From Gracilimonas sp040117685 (lineage in GTDB: Bacteria > Bacteroidota > Rhodothermia > Balneolales > Balneolaceae): 64,000 nt of DNA. This document shows positions 33,860 to 44,236 of the stretch, piece by piece. Within the stretch, counting starts at the first letter, position 1. Each line of letters starts with the position of its first letter. Under the pieces are notes generated by a model, which saw only the letters and a program-made list of their open reading frames with translations, ran no database searches and had not been told where the DNA came from. The translations under genes were made by a program, and so were the position numbers. The stretch spans positions 62,001-126,000 of the forward strand of contig NZ_JBEDYP020000002.1 in NCBI RefSeq assembly GCF_040117685.2, given 5' to 3'.

Positions 33860-34204
33860 TAAATCTCTTCGGCGATACCTCAACATGTACACTATCAATC
33901 TACAATTGTGGAACAATGTTTGGAATTCATACTACTGAGATTGCAAATAACCTCAATTCTCGATTTGATCGCCTTATTAGACTCATGAACTGACATCTTT
34001 TGATCACTATTTATTACCCGTTATTGCAAATGACGCTAATCAGATCTGATACCTAAGAATATTTCTGAAGATGAAAGAAACATTATTTGAATTATCCCGA
34101 AGTACTGTAGCCCTATATATCAGGTCCATTAAGTTCGATTAGAATACTTGTCAATCCTCGAATCAATAAGATTTATATATCCTATAACCACATAGCAGAT
34201 TTTT
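33860..34204. other. Intergenic region without a gene
   Basis: AT-rich, 345 nt, with no open frame of interest and no strong hairpin. It probably contains the promoter for the ABC transporter genes that follow. Confidence 0.4.
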
Positions 34205-35098
34205 ATGAACCTTCTCGAAATCAAACATCTATCCAAAACATATCCCAATGGTACAACAGCTCTGAACGATGTTTCACTGACTATTAATAATGGCATGTTT
34301 GGACTTTTAGGAGCAAATGGAGCCGGTAAATCATCGCTCATGCGAACCATCGCCACCCTCCAATCTCCATCATCAGGCACAATATTTTTTAATGGAGAAG
34401 ACATCCACGATAACCCGGATATAGTTCGTAAGGTGTTGGGCTACCTCCCTCAGGAATTTGGTGTTTACCCTAAGTCATCGGCCATTGAATTACTCCACCA
34501 TATCGGTGTAATGAAGGGATTACTGGACAAAGAAAAGCGCAGCCGTCAAATTGAAAACCTGCTGCATCAAACCAATTTATGGGAGCACCGAAAGAAATAT
34601 GTAGATACTTATTCAGGGGGTATGCGTCAGCGTTTTGGAATTGCACAGGCACTGCTTGGTGATCCTCAAATTATTATAGTAGATGAACCCACTGCGGGAT
34701 TAGATCCCGAAGAACGTCATCGTTTCCTGAACCTGCTTAGCAGGATTGGGGAGAATATTATTGTAATCCTGTCGACCCACATTGTCGCTGACATTTACAA
34801 TCTGTGCTCTAATATGGCAGTTTTGGATCGCGGACAATTAGTTGTTCATGGAAGTCCGGCAGCACTGGTGGAAACATTGGAAGGAAAAATCTGGCGAAAA
34901 ACTATCTCAGCTGATGATCTATTGCAATACCGTAAAGATCATGAAGTGATCTCAACCCGACTTACCGCAGGAAAAACCCAAATTCATGTAAAAACGGACA
35001 GTTCCCCCGGCACTGACTTTGACCCCGTCACACCTACCCTTGAAGATTATTATTTCTCCATAGTTTCGAACTCCGAACCACAAACGGTGGGGCTATGA
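34205..35098 (+). CDS. ABC transporter ATP-binding protein
   Basis: A 297-aa ABC ATPase: Walker A GANGAGKS (36-43), Q-loop LPQEFGVYP, signature YSGGMRQR, Walker B IIIVDEPTAGLDPEER and H-loop ILSTH. A C-terminal extension of about 80 residues (from HGSPAALVETLEGKIW) is typical of ABC-2 exporter ATPases. It overlaps by 4 nt (ATGATG region) the permease-peptidase gene, its obvious partner. Confidence 0.95.
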   Translation: MNLLEIKHLSKTYPNGTTALNDVSLTINNGMFGLLGANGAGKSSLMRTIATLQSPSSGTIFFNGEDIHDNPDIVRKVLGYLPQEFGVYPKSSAIELLHHIGVMKGLLDKEKRSRQIENLLHQTNLWEHRKKYVDTYSGGMRQRFGIAQALLGDPQIIIVDEPTAGLDPEERHRFLNLLSRIGENIIVILSTHIVADIYNLCSNMAVLDRGQLVVHGSPAALVETLEGKIWRKTISADDLLQYRKDHEVISTRLTAGKTQIHVKTDSSPGTDFDPVTPTLEDYYFSIVSNSEPQTVGL

Positions 35099-38000
35099 TG
35101 ATTGCATCCTTACTCAAATTCGAGATCATATATCAGCGAAAGTTTTGGGCTCTTCCTGTTGCCATGATTCTGTTCTTTCTCACCGGCTTTCAGATTGGTG
35201 GACAAGGATTTGCACCGGATATGATCAACTTCAATGCACCATACCAGATCAGCTATTACACATCTGTTTTTACTCTTGGGTCAGTCTTTGCCATCATGTT
35301 CTTTGCTATTAATGGGATCTTGCGCGATTCCACCTATCGCATGCAAGAAATTATGTTTAGTACCGGAATTCAAAAACATCATTTTTTTCTGAGTCGGTTT
35401 GGTGGCGTGTTTTTCTTCAGTCTCTTATCAGTAAGCATGTTACTGCCGGGTATGATGACCGGCACTCTGATCGTTGATATGGACCCTGAAAGATTGGCTC
35501 CCTTTACACCCTTCCCCTATTTCTGGAACTGGCTGGTATTTGTATTACCTAATGTTTTAATCTGTACCGGATTTATCTTTTCTGTAGGACTTCTCACTAA
35601 GAGCAGAATGTCGATCTATGCCTCTGCTGTTCTGATATATGTCTTTTACTTTGTCTCCTCGTTTTACTTCAATTCCCCGATACTTGCTGACTCAACCCCT
35701 ACGCACACAGACAACATGATGCTTGCGGCGCTGGCAGATCCGTTTGGCATATCGGCCTTCATGGAGCAAAGTCAATACCTGACCCCACTGCAGAAGAATG
35801 AAGTATTGGTATCTCTAAGTGGAAACTTTCTTCTCAACCGATTGCTTTGGATCTCAATCACGGTAGCTATTTTAGGTGGAGCTTATCAAGTGTTCTCTTT
35901 CAGGGATCTTCAAAGGAAAAATCAAAAATCTACATTAACCAATGAATCTTTGAATGAGGGAAATCAAACAGAAACGCCCTATCTGGCATTTATTGTAACG
36001 GTACAAACCGGCGAGAAGGCTTTTTGGCAAAGTTTTATATCTCAGAGTAAAATCGGAATTAAGCAATTATTCAAGAGTCTTCCTTTTCAGGTTATTAACG
36101 TATTGATGATACTAATCATGAGCTCCGAATTTTATTCAACACTCGTAGAAGGTGGCAGCTATTCTGAAAGCTTATATCCGGTAACGTCTATTCTTGCAGA
36201 ACTCAACACGACTGCTATTTTTATTTTTGGGGTTTTATTGATCATCTTTTTCAGTGGCGAATGGGGCTGGAAAGAACGCACTGAGAACATGCATTTGATA
36301 CTCGACGCTACTCCCACATCCAATGCCTCCTTCTTCTGGTCAAAAGTCTCGGTATTGATGTGTATCCCGCTGCTTTTGATAACCCTGGAGATCCTGATTG
36401 CAATTGCTTTTCAGTTAATAATGGATCACCCGGAGATAGATGTTAGCAGATACCTATCCCTATATTATTATCAGGGTACACCGCTCATTTTTTACCTGCT
36501 GGTTGCTTTGTTTATACAGGGGCTGTCACCAGGCAAATACGTAGGGATGGGACTCACAGGATTGATAGTTGCCGTATTTGGAACGTCTCTGGCAGGAAAT
36601 CTCGGGATAGAACATCCTCTTTTGAGAATTGGTGCTATGCCACCGGTAACCTTTTCTGACATGGCCGGTGTAAGTAACAATACTTTTGGTTTTTATCTGC
36701 TATCCACACATTGGCTTATTTTGGGATTGATCCTTTCATTGATTGGCCAACATCTACGGCGCAGAGGCATCTCTGATGGTTTCTTTACTTATGTTAAGCG
36801 AGTATTCAAAGGATGGTCAACCTATCATCTAACGGTAGTGATCGTTTTGGGTTTGGCCTTCTTCACTACCTCAGGTATGATCTATTACAAGACAAACATC
36901 GAATCTGAATATGTCTCTACTGAGGAAACGCTGGACCGCTGGGCAGATTATGAAAAACAGTACAAGCATTTTGATCAGGAAGAGTGGTTGTACCCGATAG
37001 CTATCAAAACAGATTTAGCTCTTTATCCCAATGAAAACAGGTATGATGTGGAAGCCACATTTACTTTGGAAAATAAGAGCAAAACAACTGTAAACCGCGC
37101 TCTGATTATTGAAAAGAAACCGATCACCAACATACAACTCGAGCGTTCAATTATAGTTAGGATTGATTCTACTCTTGGGATCTACGAATTCAAATTCGAT
37201 ACGCCTGTATTACCCGGACAATCTGTTGATCTGACATTTTCAGCTACTAATGAGGGCAAAGGCTTGTTTTCAGGTAATGATATCGTCGAAAATGGAAGTT
37301 ATATCCATTTGCGTGATTTCAGCCCTTATCTCGGGTACTCTGAAAGTCTTGAAATTCAAGACAACAACGAACGTAGAAAACGTGGACTACCGAAGCGTAC
37401 TATCGAAAAACCATCGGATGCCGATTTTGAATTGATGGAATCCGGTTTTGGCCGCATCGATTTTGAAACAATACTTTCTGTTCCTGACAGCCAAATAGGA
37501 ATCTCAGTCGGAAATCTCCATGCAGCATGGACCGAGAAGGACAGAAACTATTACCATTTCAAAACGCCTTACCCTGTTGCGCCTATCATCACCTATCACT
37601 CTGCCAATTATGAAATGGTTCAGGAAAGTTTTAAGGGTATCAGTCTTGAACATTACTACCATACCGGGCATGGTTTCAACAATACAACCATCATGAACAG
37701 TATGAAGCAAACGCTGGATTATATGCAGAACGAGTTCGGACCCTATCCACTCGATCATCTTCGCATTGCAGAGCTCCCGTCTTTCTGGGGTTTCGGAGGT
37801 TTCGCGGCTGCAGGAACGATCAGCATGGTAGAAGACAATCTCTATTTAGTGGATGAGCGTGATGCGAAAGCTTTTAACCTGGTTGCCAAACGAACAATTC
37901 ACGAAGTGGCACACCAATGGTGGGGACATCAGCTTAGCACGCAAAGTGTAAGTGGTGGACAGATCTTTGTGGAAGGATTTGCCAAATACACAGAAGGAGT

Positions 38001-38676
38001 AGTAATGGAAAAACATTATGGAATGCCTTCCCTATTCCAGTTGGGCAAGTCTGCGAATCACACCTATTTTACCGGCCGCTCGTATGCCTCCACTCCAGAG
38101 CAACCTCTTTACCTGGAACAAGGTGAACATTATATGTTATATGGTAAAAGCTATCTCGCGATGATGGCGCTAAAAGATCTTATAGGTCAAGAAAAAATAA
38201 ATAGAGTCTTGAAAACGCTGGTTGAACGACACAAACACGAAGTTGATGCCACTGTAACCACCCCTGAATTCTTAGCCGAATTATATTCAGTGATATCCGA
38301 ACAACACCAAGAACTAATCAATGACTGGTTCAAAAAGATCATTACTTATGACCTTTCTATTGCTGATGCGGATTATACTAAACTTCCGGAAGGTGGATAT
38401 GAAGTAACATTTACGGTTGATGCATCCAAATTTGAGTCTATGAATGGCATAGATTCCCCCATACACATGAATGAACCCGTTACCATAGGATATTTTACCA
38501 CGCATCCGTCTGAGGCTTTGAGCACACAAACACTATCACTTGAGCCACAGACAATCACAAGTGGGAAACACCAATTTACCATTCAAGTTGATAGCCTGCC
38601 AAAGTATATAAGTATTGATCCTTACAGTACTCGCCCTGATCTAGTAAGATCAGATAATCATTTCAAATTGAAATAA
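35095..38676 (+). CDS. ABC-2 permease fused to M1-family aminopeptidase
   Basis: A 1193-aa fusion. Residues 1-600 contain about twelve membrane helices in two ABC-2-like halves. After a last helix near 580-600, residues about 640-1193 form an M1 peptidase domain with H936-E937-V-A-H940 and the third zinc ligand E960 (EGFAKY), and a substrate Tyr region YGKSYLAM. The spacing to the third ligand is 19 residues instead of 18, as I recall for this fused family. It is a known Bacteroidota-type architecture, and its export or signalling role is not established. The peptidase would lie on the periplasmic side. Confidence 0.9.
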   Translation: MMIASLLKFEIIYQRKFWALPVAMILFFLTGFQIGGQGFAPDMINFNAPYQISYYTSVFTLGSVFAIMFFAINGILRDSTYRMQEIMFSTGIQKHHFFLSRFGGVFFFSLLSVSMLLPGMMTGTLIVDMDPERLAPFTPFPYFWNWLVFVLPNVLICTGFIFSVGLLTKSRMSIYASAVLIYVFYFVSSFYFNSPILADSTPTHTDNMMLAALADPFGISAFMEQSQYLTPLQKNEVLVSLSGNFLLNRLLWISITVAILGGAYQVFSFRDLQRKNQKSTLTNESLNEGNQTETPYLAFIVTVQTGEKAFWQSFISQSKIGIKQLFKSLPFQVINVLMILIMSSEFYSTLVEGGSYSESLYPVTSILAELNTTAIFIFGVLLIIFFSGEWGWKERTENMHLILDATPTSNASFFWSKVSVLMCIPLLLITLEILIAIAFQLIMDHPEIDVSRYLSLYYYQGTPLIFYLLVALFIQGLSPGKYVGMGLTGLIVAVFGTSLAGNLGIEHPLLRIGAMPPVTFSDMAGVSNNTFGFYLLSTHWLILGLILSLIGQHLRRRGISDGFFTYVKRVFKGWSTYHLTVVIVLGLAFFTTSGMIYYKTNIESEYVSTEETLDRWADYEKQYKHFDQEEWLYPIAIKTDLALYPNENRYDVEATFTLENKSKTTVNRALIIEKKPITNIQLERSIIVRIDSTLGIYEFKFDTPVLPGQSVDLTFSATNEGKGLFSGNDIVENGSYIHLRDFSPYLGYSESLEIQDNNERRKRGLPKRTIEKPSDADFELMESGFGRIDFETILSVPDSQIGISVGNLHAAWTEKDRNYYHFKTPYPVAPIITYHSANYEMVQESFKGISLEHYYHTGHGFNNTTIMNSMKQTLDYMQNEFGPYPLDHLRIAELPSFWGFGGFAAAGTISMVEDNLYLVDERDAKAFNLVAKRTIHEVAHQWWGHQLSTQSVSGGQIFVEGFAKYTEGVVMEKHYGMPSLFQLGKSANHTYFTGRSYASTPEQPLYLEQGEHYMLYGKSYLAMMALKDLIGQEKINRVLKTLVERHKHEVDATVTTPEFLAELYSVISEQHQELINDWFKKIITYDLSIADADYTKLPEGGYEVTFTVDASKFESMNGIDSPIHMNEPVTIGYFTTHPSEALSTQTLSLEPQTITSGKHQFTIQVDSLPKYISIDPYSTRPDLVRSDNHFKLK

Positions 38677-38701
38677 TTACTGAAGACGCTATTATAATGA
38701 T

Positions 38702-38739
38702 AAAAAAAAGCCTGACCCGCTTTTAGCGAATCAGGCTTT
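38702..38739 (-). terminator. Terminator after tRNA-Asn
   Basis: AAAGCCTGA (38707-38715) pairs with TCAGGCTTT (38731-38739). Read on the minus strand the stem is followed by a run of T, directly after the tRNA 3' end. Confidence 0.85.
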
Positions 38740-38745
38740 GGTAAG

Positions 38746-38817
38746 CTCCCCGGGCTGGATTCGAACCAGCGACCAATTGATTAACAGTCAACTGCTCTGC
38801 CACTGAGCTACCGAGGA
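38746..38817 (-). tRNA. tRNA-Asn (GTT)
   Basis: Read on the minus strand: acceptor TCCTCGG / CCGGGGA (one T-G pair), D arm GCTCAGTGGCAGAGC, anticodon loop CTGTTAA (GTT at 38785-38783), T arm GCTGGTTCGAATCCAGC and discriminator G. CCA is not encoded. Confidence 0.96.
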
Positions 38818-38855
38818 ATATGTGTAGCTTTTTGACTTTATTTACTTCAATAAAT

Positions 38856-38877
38856 AAAAAAGCCCCGTTGAAGGGGC
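38856..38877 (-). terminator. Terminator of truA
   Basis: GCCCC-GTTGAA-GGGGC hairpin followed, on the minus strand, by a T run; about 43 nt after the truA stop. Confidence 0.85.
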
Positions 38878-38920
38878 GACAAATATAAAGACATTATCCG
38901 CCTACTTTCAACACTTTTCT

Positions 38921-39655
38921 TCACTTTTTATAGAAAACTTTATGTAGCACCAATCCCGCCGCGGGGGCGGTATAGGTAGGAATTTCTGATTTGGGATTTC
39001 TCAGTGCTTCTTCAAATTGAGCCGGCGTCATTTTATTCTGTGCTACACGTACCATTGTTCCGATTAATCGACGTACCATATTCCGTAAAAACCGGTTGGC
39101 CCGGATGTGATATTTGATCACTTCTCCCTCCTGATCGAATTCTGAAAGCTGAATTTCACAAAGGGTGGTCATGTTATCCTCGTTGAATTTTGAAAACCCG
39201 GCAAAATCAAATTCCCCTTTTAATAAAGCCGCACATTCTTCGAGTTTGGTATAGTCGATGGGTTGATTGAGCTGCCATGAATATCGCTCTTTAAGCGGCA
39301 TCCATCTTTTTGTGATGGTGTATTCGTACTGCCGGCCGGTGGCATCAAACCGGGCATGGAAGTCATCAGCTACTTCATCAATAGCTATGATTTGAATTTC
39401 TTTCCCAATCAGCTTGTTTGCTTTATAAATCAGATCATCAGCATCAACGTCTTCAGGCAGATCTACATGCGCTGTTTGTCCGGTGGCATGAACGCCTGCA
39501 TCCGTTCTGCCCTGCCCTATTAAATCAATATCGGTTTGAAGGATTGTTGAAAGTGCATCCTCAATCGTCTGTTCAACAGTGGGCGCATTAGGTTGAATCT
39601 GCCAGCCGGAAAAATCGGTGCCGTCGTATTCTATTGTTAGTTTATATCGGGGCAT
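38921..39655 (-). CDS. truA: tRNA pseudouridine(38-40) synthase
   Basis: A 244-aa enzyme: YKLTIEYDGTDFSGWQIQP, the catalytic Asp in GRTDAGVHATGQ (D52), FHARFDATGRQYEYTI, FDFAGFSKF and the FLRNMVRRLIGT motif. It converts U38-40 of tRNA anticodon arms to pseudouridine. Full length and intact, with its own terminator. Confidence 0.97.
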   Translation of the reverse strand: MPRYKLTIEYDGTDFSGWQIQPNAPTVEQTIEDALSTILQTDIDLIGQGRTDAGVHATGQTAHVDLPEDVDADDLIYKANKLIGKEIQIIAIDEVADDFHARFDATGRQYEYTITKRWMPLKERYSWQLNQPIDYTKLEECAALLKGEFDFAGFSKFNEDNMTTLCEIQLSEFDQEGEVIKYHIRANRFLRNMVRRLIGTMVRVAQNKMTPAQFEEALRNPKSEIPTYTAPAAGLVLHKVFYKK

Positions 39656-39786
39656 ATACTATATCTTCTCATTCAATTGTGTGGAAACTATCATATAAAA
39701 ACACCAAATACCGTATTCAAATTTGGTCTTATTTTTTGCACATTGGAGATGACAAAATTTATAATTACTGAATTAACATTTCATCT

Positions 39787-40827
39787 ATGCGCATTGAATT
39801 AGATATTAAGCTCGGTTTTAAAAACGTGATGATCCGCCCCAAACGCTCCACACTCAAATCGCGAGCGGATGTATCGCTGGAACGGACTTTTAAATTCCTG
39901 CATGCCGACAAAGGCTGGACGGGCATCCCCGTAATGGCTGCCAACATGGATACTACCGGCACCTTCGAAATGGCCACTGCACTGGCAGAGCATAAAATGT
40001 TCACCGCTATTCATAAACATTATTCCATCGACGAATGGAAGGCTTTTTTAGATGCAGCGGATGAGTCTATCACCGAGCATATAGCTGTGAGTACCGGAAC
40101 CGGATCAGCGGATATGGAAAAACTGGATGAGCTGATGAACCGGTTTCGCCAGCTTCGTTTTATCTGCATTGATGTGGCCAACGGATACTCCGAACACTTC
40201 GTGAAGTTTGTAAAGAAGGTAAGGGAGAAATATCCCGATAAGGTAATTATTGCAGGAAATGTGGTTACCGGGGAAATGGTGGAGGAATTGCTTTTAGCTG
40301 GTGCTGATATCATCAAAGTGGGTATTGGTCCCGGATCGGTTTGTACTACACGACTCAAAACCGGAGTTGGGTTTCCCCAGCTTTCAGCCATCATCGAATG
40401 TGCGGATGCGGCGCATGGATTAGGCGGACAAATTATTTCCGATGGCGGCTGTAAATCCCCCGGCGATGTAGCTAAAGCTTTTGGGGGCGGTGCCGACTTT
40501 GTGATGCTCGGCGGGATGTTTTCCGGCCACAAGGAAAGCGGTGGTGAACTGGTTGAGGAAGATGGTGAGAAATTCAAAACCTTTTATGGGATGAGTTCAG
40601 AAACAGCCATGGAAAAATACTCCGGTGGTGTAGCTGAGTACCGGGCTTCCGAAGGTAAAACGGTAAAAGTGCCCTATCGCGGGCCGGTGGAAGACACCGT
40701 TCAGGATATCCTTGGCGGTGTACGATCTACCTGTACCTATGTTGGCGCTAAAAAACTAAAGGAGCTAACAAAACGCACAACCTTCATCCGGGTTCAGGAG
40801 CAGTTGAATGAGATGTTCTCGGAGTAA
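39787..40827 (+). CDS. guaC: GMP reductase
   Basis: A 346-aa enzyme of the IMPDH/GMPR family without CBS domains. It has KLGFKNVMIRPKRSTLKSR, PVMAANMDTTGTFEMA, the catalytic loop GPGSVCTTRLKTG (C186, the same number as in E. coli GuaC) and YSGGVAEYRASEGK near the end. It reduces GMP to IMP with NADPH in purine salvage. Divergent from truA; promoter in the 130-nt gap. Confidence 0.95.
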   Translation: MRIELDIKLGFKNVMIRPKRSTLKSRADVSLERTFKFLHADKGWTGIPVMAANMDTTGTFEMATALAEHKMFTAIHKHYSIDEWKAFLDAADESITEHIAVSTGTGSADMEKLDELMNRFRQLRFICIDVANGYSEHFVKFVKKVREKYPDKVIIAGNVVTGEMVEELLLAGADIIKVGIGPGSVCTTRLKTGVGFPQLSAIIECADAAHGLGGQIISDGGCKSPGDVAKAFGGGADFVMLGGMFSGHKESGGELVEEDGEKFKTFYGMSSETAMEKYSGGVAEYRASEGKTVKVPYRGPVEDTVQDILGGVRSTCTYVGAKKLKELTKRTTFIRVQEQLNEMFSE

Positions 40828-40828
40828 T

Positions 40829-40918
40829 GTTGTGTGTTAAAGTGTTGACGTGTTTTCGTTTTTGGCACATTCCTGAATCCCAGGGCCAAAAACGTAAACA
40901 CTTTCACACATACGCACA
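40829..40918. repeat. Inverted heptad-type repeat between guaC and the DinB-like gene
   Basis: Left half GTGTGTTAAAGTGTTGACG and right half CGTAAACACTTTCACACAT are imperfect inverted complements, each advancing in 7-nt steps. GTTTTTGGC and GCCAAAAAC close the inner stem. It may act as a two-way terminator. Confidence 0.75.
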
Positions 40919-41392
40919 TTAACTTAACAATCGGAAGATGATGGCAAGCTGTCCTGTATGATAAGCGTTGTGTTGCAGCACCAAAAGTGCCTCTCGCAGG
41001 AACGAATGATCTGGTCCGCCGGCAACCGGTGCATTTAAACCGTTGGATTCATCCAAAATCAGGTTCATCATTTCATCTCTTTCCCGAAAAAAAGAATCCT
41101 TAAGCTGATCCCACTCTTCTTCAGTTTCAGGTTCCTTATCCAGCGGCCAATATTCATCGGGCCATTTCTTGGATTCGTAATATTTGTTTCGGCAATAATC
41201 CAGGATATCAAACTGAGCAACCCGGATATGAAAAAATTGCTCATAAAAAGAATATGGCAATCCGGCCGGACGTTTCCCCAGGTCTTCAAATGCAACCTCC
41301 TCCAGCAAATCTTCAATCTTCAAAAAAGCTTGTCCGCCTTCCAGCTGCTGTACAATCTGTTCCCTGGTGATCCGGTGTGAATTTACTTCCAT
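40919..41392 (-). CDS. DinB-like family protein
   Basis: About 157 aa. The four-helix pattern of DinB/YfiT-type proteins is seen: RITREQIVQQLEGGQAFLK, FYEQFFHIRVAQFDILDY with one metal-type His, a charged middle, and LVLQHNAYHTGQLAIIFRLL with the two late histidines. These proteins are often metal-dependent thiol transferases, but the activity here is unknown. ATG 41392 suits the family; an alternative is 41416. Confidence 0.82.
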   Translation of the reverse strand: MEVNSHRITREQIVQQLEGGQAFLKIEDLLEEVAFEDLGKRPAGLPYSFYEQFFHIRVAQFDILDYCRNKYYESKKWPDEYWPLDKEPETEEEWDQLKDSFFRERDEMMNLILDESNGLNAPVAGGPDHSFLREALLVLQHNAYHTGQLAIIFRLLS

Positions 41393-41455
41393 ATGAGTTT
41401 CTTGATTTGGATTCACCCCCTAAATACATGTTATGGGAGAATCATTCAAATAGAA

Positions 41456-41697
41456 GCGATACCGTAAACGACTCGCTTGCTTACCGGAACACACCTAACC
41501 CTCAACGAACATCTTACCATTGGCAACACTCTCTTCCGGTACACAAGCAAAGGGGTTCAGCCCTTCCTTACTTTACCAATCAACCGCGATGCCGTGAACG
41601 ACTCGCTTGCGTACCGGAACACAACCCACCCCAACCACCATCTTTCCATCGGCCACCCTCTCTTCCAGTAAACAAGCGAAGGGGTTCAGCCCTTCGC
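41456..41697. repeat. Dispersed repeat R1, two tandem units
   Basis: Two units about 130 nt apart. Each has CGTAAACGACTCGCTTGC (or CGTGAACG...) followed by TACCGGAACACA on the left, and CTCTTCCGGTACACAAGCGA then AGGGGTTCAGCCCTTC on the right. The two ends of a unit are partly inverted complements. Further units lie at 61.3-61.85 kb. Confidence 0.9.
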
Positions 41698-41782
41698 TTA
41701 TGAATCACCCAAAAAAATTACAGATTTATATCCCCTGCAGATTGTTTAATTTCCGTCATTCATTTAAACCTATTTTTATTCC

Positions 41783-44236
41783 ATGAACACGTTTTTAAAG
41801 CTGTTGATCTTTTTTGTCATCCTGATAGTGGGATTTGCCGGACTGGCTTTTTATTGGACGTTCTATAAACCACTTCCGGATTATGAGGAAACCATTTCAC
41901 TTGCCGGAATTTCTGAGGAGGTCCGGATTCATTGGGATGCTTACGGTGTTCCGCATATTTACGCCGGCAACGAAGACGACCTGTATTATGCTTTGGGATA
42001 CATTCATGCACAGGATCGCTTGTGGCAAATGACGCTCACTCAAATTGCTGCCGAAGGTCGTTTCGCAGAATTTTTTGGGGATGATGAGGAGCTGATTAAC
42101 CTGGATAAATATCAGCGAACGCTTGGGTTTTGGAAGATAGCACAACAGCTTGTAGATACGCTTGCACAGGAAGAACGAAAAGTACTGAATGCCTACTCAC
42201 ATGGCGTGAACGCTTTTGTGGATAACAATGCCAATCGCTTACCGGTTGAGTTTGCTCTTACCGGAATACAGCCTCTCGACTGGACCCCCGCCCGCTCTTT
42301 GGCCGTTAGCCGGCTTATGGGATGGGAATTAAATATGGGCTGGTGGAGTGAAGTCACCTACGGATATCTCCGGGATAAACTTCCGCCCCAACAGTTTGAA
42401 CAGCTTCAACTGCGCTTTCCGGATTCGGCTCCTACTTCTCTGGATGATGCCGAATCAATGGGTTATAGTACAGCCCTGATGCCTATGCTTCAGCAGGAAA
42501 TCAAAAAAAGGGAACTCCTCGAGATGGAAGGCACTCATGTTGGAAGCAATGCCTGGGTTATTGATGGTTCCAAATCAGAGACCGGCTACCCCTTGTTGGC
42601 CGGTGACCCTCACCTTGGCCTGGATATGCCGGGCAAGTGGTATGAAGTGCACCTGAACCTGAACGGCAAGAACGTATCAGGTGCTACACTGGCCGGAGTT
42701 CCGGCCGTTATCATCGGGCAGAATGATCAAATGGCCTGGTCTTTTACCAGTATTATGAGTGACGATACCGACTTTTTTCTCGAACAAATCGATCCCCGGG
42801 ATCGCGGCCGGTATGTTGCCGATTCTCTGAACGACACCACTGCCTCCTATCGCTCTTTTGATAAAATCAGGGAGATCATCAAAGTAAAAGACGGAGATGA
42901 CCGGTCTATTGAAATTCGATATACCAAACACGGGCCTGTTATCTCTGATATCTACCCGGTTCAGGAACTCACCGAAGACAAAGTAATAACCATGCAGTGG
43001 ACCGGTTACGAAATGAGTAACGAAATGCGAACGCTGTACCAAATCAACTGGGCTGAAGATTTTCAGGGCTTCAAAGATGCTTTACCGACTTTTGGTGTGC
43101 CCGGCTTAAATCTGATGTATGGTGATGTGGAAGGAAATATTGCCATGTATTCGGTGGCTAAACTCCCTATTCGTACCGGTGATCCCATCACGCTGCGGAA
43201 AGGCTGGGACCCGGATCAGGACTGGCAGGGATTCATTCCTCATGAGCAAATGCCTCGACTCATCAACCCTGAAGACGGCTGGATTGCCAATGCCAACAAC
43301 AAAATCACCACCGACAGTTACCCCTATTACATAGCCACTTTCTGGGAACCCCCTTCACGAATTGAACGAATTGAGCAGGTGTTGACAGCCGATTCCACCC
43401 TTGGCTATAATCAATTTCGGGATTTGCAGAATGATTCGTATTCAGCATTTGCTGCAAAACTGACTCCCAAGATTCTGGAGGTCATCAAAAACCAGGATGC
43501 CTATAATTTCGATCTTCCCATTTCTTACCTGGAGAACTGGAATTATCAGTACGACCTGAAGTCTACCGCTGCATCCATATTTGATGTGTTTTTTGTCAAC
43601 TTCACCGAAAATACCCTTAAAGATGATTTCGGCGATGTAGCCTATTCCAATTTCATACACCATGAAAATATTCCGGTTCGTACCATGACTTCTCTCATCG
43701 ACACCGAAAGTTCTTTTTTCGATGATGTTTCAACCGAAGCAGTGGAGACAAAGGAAGATATGGTTGTGAAAAGCATGCAGGATGCCATCCTGTTTCTGAG
43801 CGACTCACTGGGAAGTGAACCATTTGAATGGCGATGGGAACAGCTCCACACATTGATGCTGGAACCGCCTCTTTTATCGCGGGCAGCTGAAGATCCTGAG
43901 GCCCCGAATGCTCTAAAACTGATCGTTGATAATGTACTCAGTAAAGGGCCCTACAAAGTTCCGAGTCATGGCATGAGCGTGAACAACGGGCAATATCGAT
44001 GGAATAATGCCTTTGAGATGATTCTCGGCCCATCCATTCGGCGTATTTCTGATTTATCGGATATGAGCAAAAGCAAAAGCATCCTCCCTACCGGGCAGTC
44101 AGGCAACCCATTATCCGACCATTACGGCGACCAGACCGATATGTGGCTGGATGGACAGTATCGCTGGCTGTACCAGGATTCTACTCTCTTTGAAGAGACG
44201 GACATCCAAACCATGCGGTTGGTGCCTGTGGAATGA
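41783..44236 (+). CDS. Penicillin acylase family protein
   Basis: An 817-aa Ntn-hydrolase precursor. An N-terminal helix (about 5-27) is followed by the alpha-chain part (VRIHWDAYGVPHIYAGNEDD, GYIHAQDRLWQM). The self-cleavage site and nucleophile are in HVGSNAWVIDG (S255), and the beta chain has LLAGDPHLGL, VPAVIIGQNDQMAWSFT and a C-terminal PTGQSGNPLSDHYGDQ. Members hydrolyse amides including acyl-homoserine lactones; the substrate here is unknown. The membrane helix or signal places it in the periplasm. Confidence 0.93.
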   Translation: MNTFLKLLIFFVILIVGFAGLAFYWTFYKPLPDYEETISLAGISEEVRIHWDAYGVPHIYAGNEDDLYYALGYIHAQDRLWQMTLTQIAAEGRFAEFFGDDEELINLDKYQRTLGFWKIAQQLVDTLAQEERKVLNAYSHGVNAFVDNNANRLPVEFALTGIQPLDWTPARSLAVSRLMGWELNMGWWSEVTYGYLRDKLPPQQFEQLQLRFPDSAPTSLDDAESMGYSTALMPMLQQEIKKRELLEMEGTHVGSNAWVIDGSKSETGYPLLAGDPHLGLDMPGKWYEVHLNLNGKNVSGATLAGVPAVIIGQNDQMAWSFTSIMSDDTDFFLEQIDPRDRGRYVADSLNDTTASYRSFDKIREIIKVKDGDDRSIEIRYTKHGPVISDIYPVQELTEDKVITMQWTGYEMSNEMRTLYQINWAEDFQGFKDALPTFGVPGLNLMYGDVEGNIAMYSVAKLPIRTGDPITLRKGWDPDQDWQGFIPHEQMPRLINPEDGWIANANNKITTDSYPYYIATFWEPPSRIERIEQVLTADSTLGYNQFRDLQNDSYSAFAAKLTPKILEVIKNQDAYNFDLPISYLENWNYQYDLKSTAASIFDVFFVNFTENTLKDDFGDVAYSNFIHHENIPVRTMTSLIDTESSFFDDVSTEAVETKEDMVVKSMQDAILFLSDSLGSEPFEWRWEQLHTLMLEPPLLSRAAEDPEAPNALKLIVDNVLSKGPYKVPSHGMSVNNGQYRWNNAFEMILGPSIRRISDLSDMSKSKSILPTGQSGNPLSDHYGDQTDMWLDGQYRWLYQDSTLFEETDIQTMRLVPVE

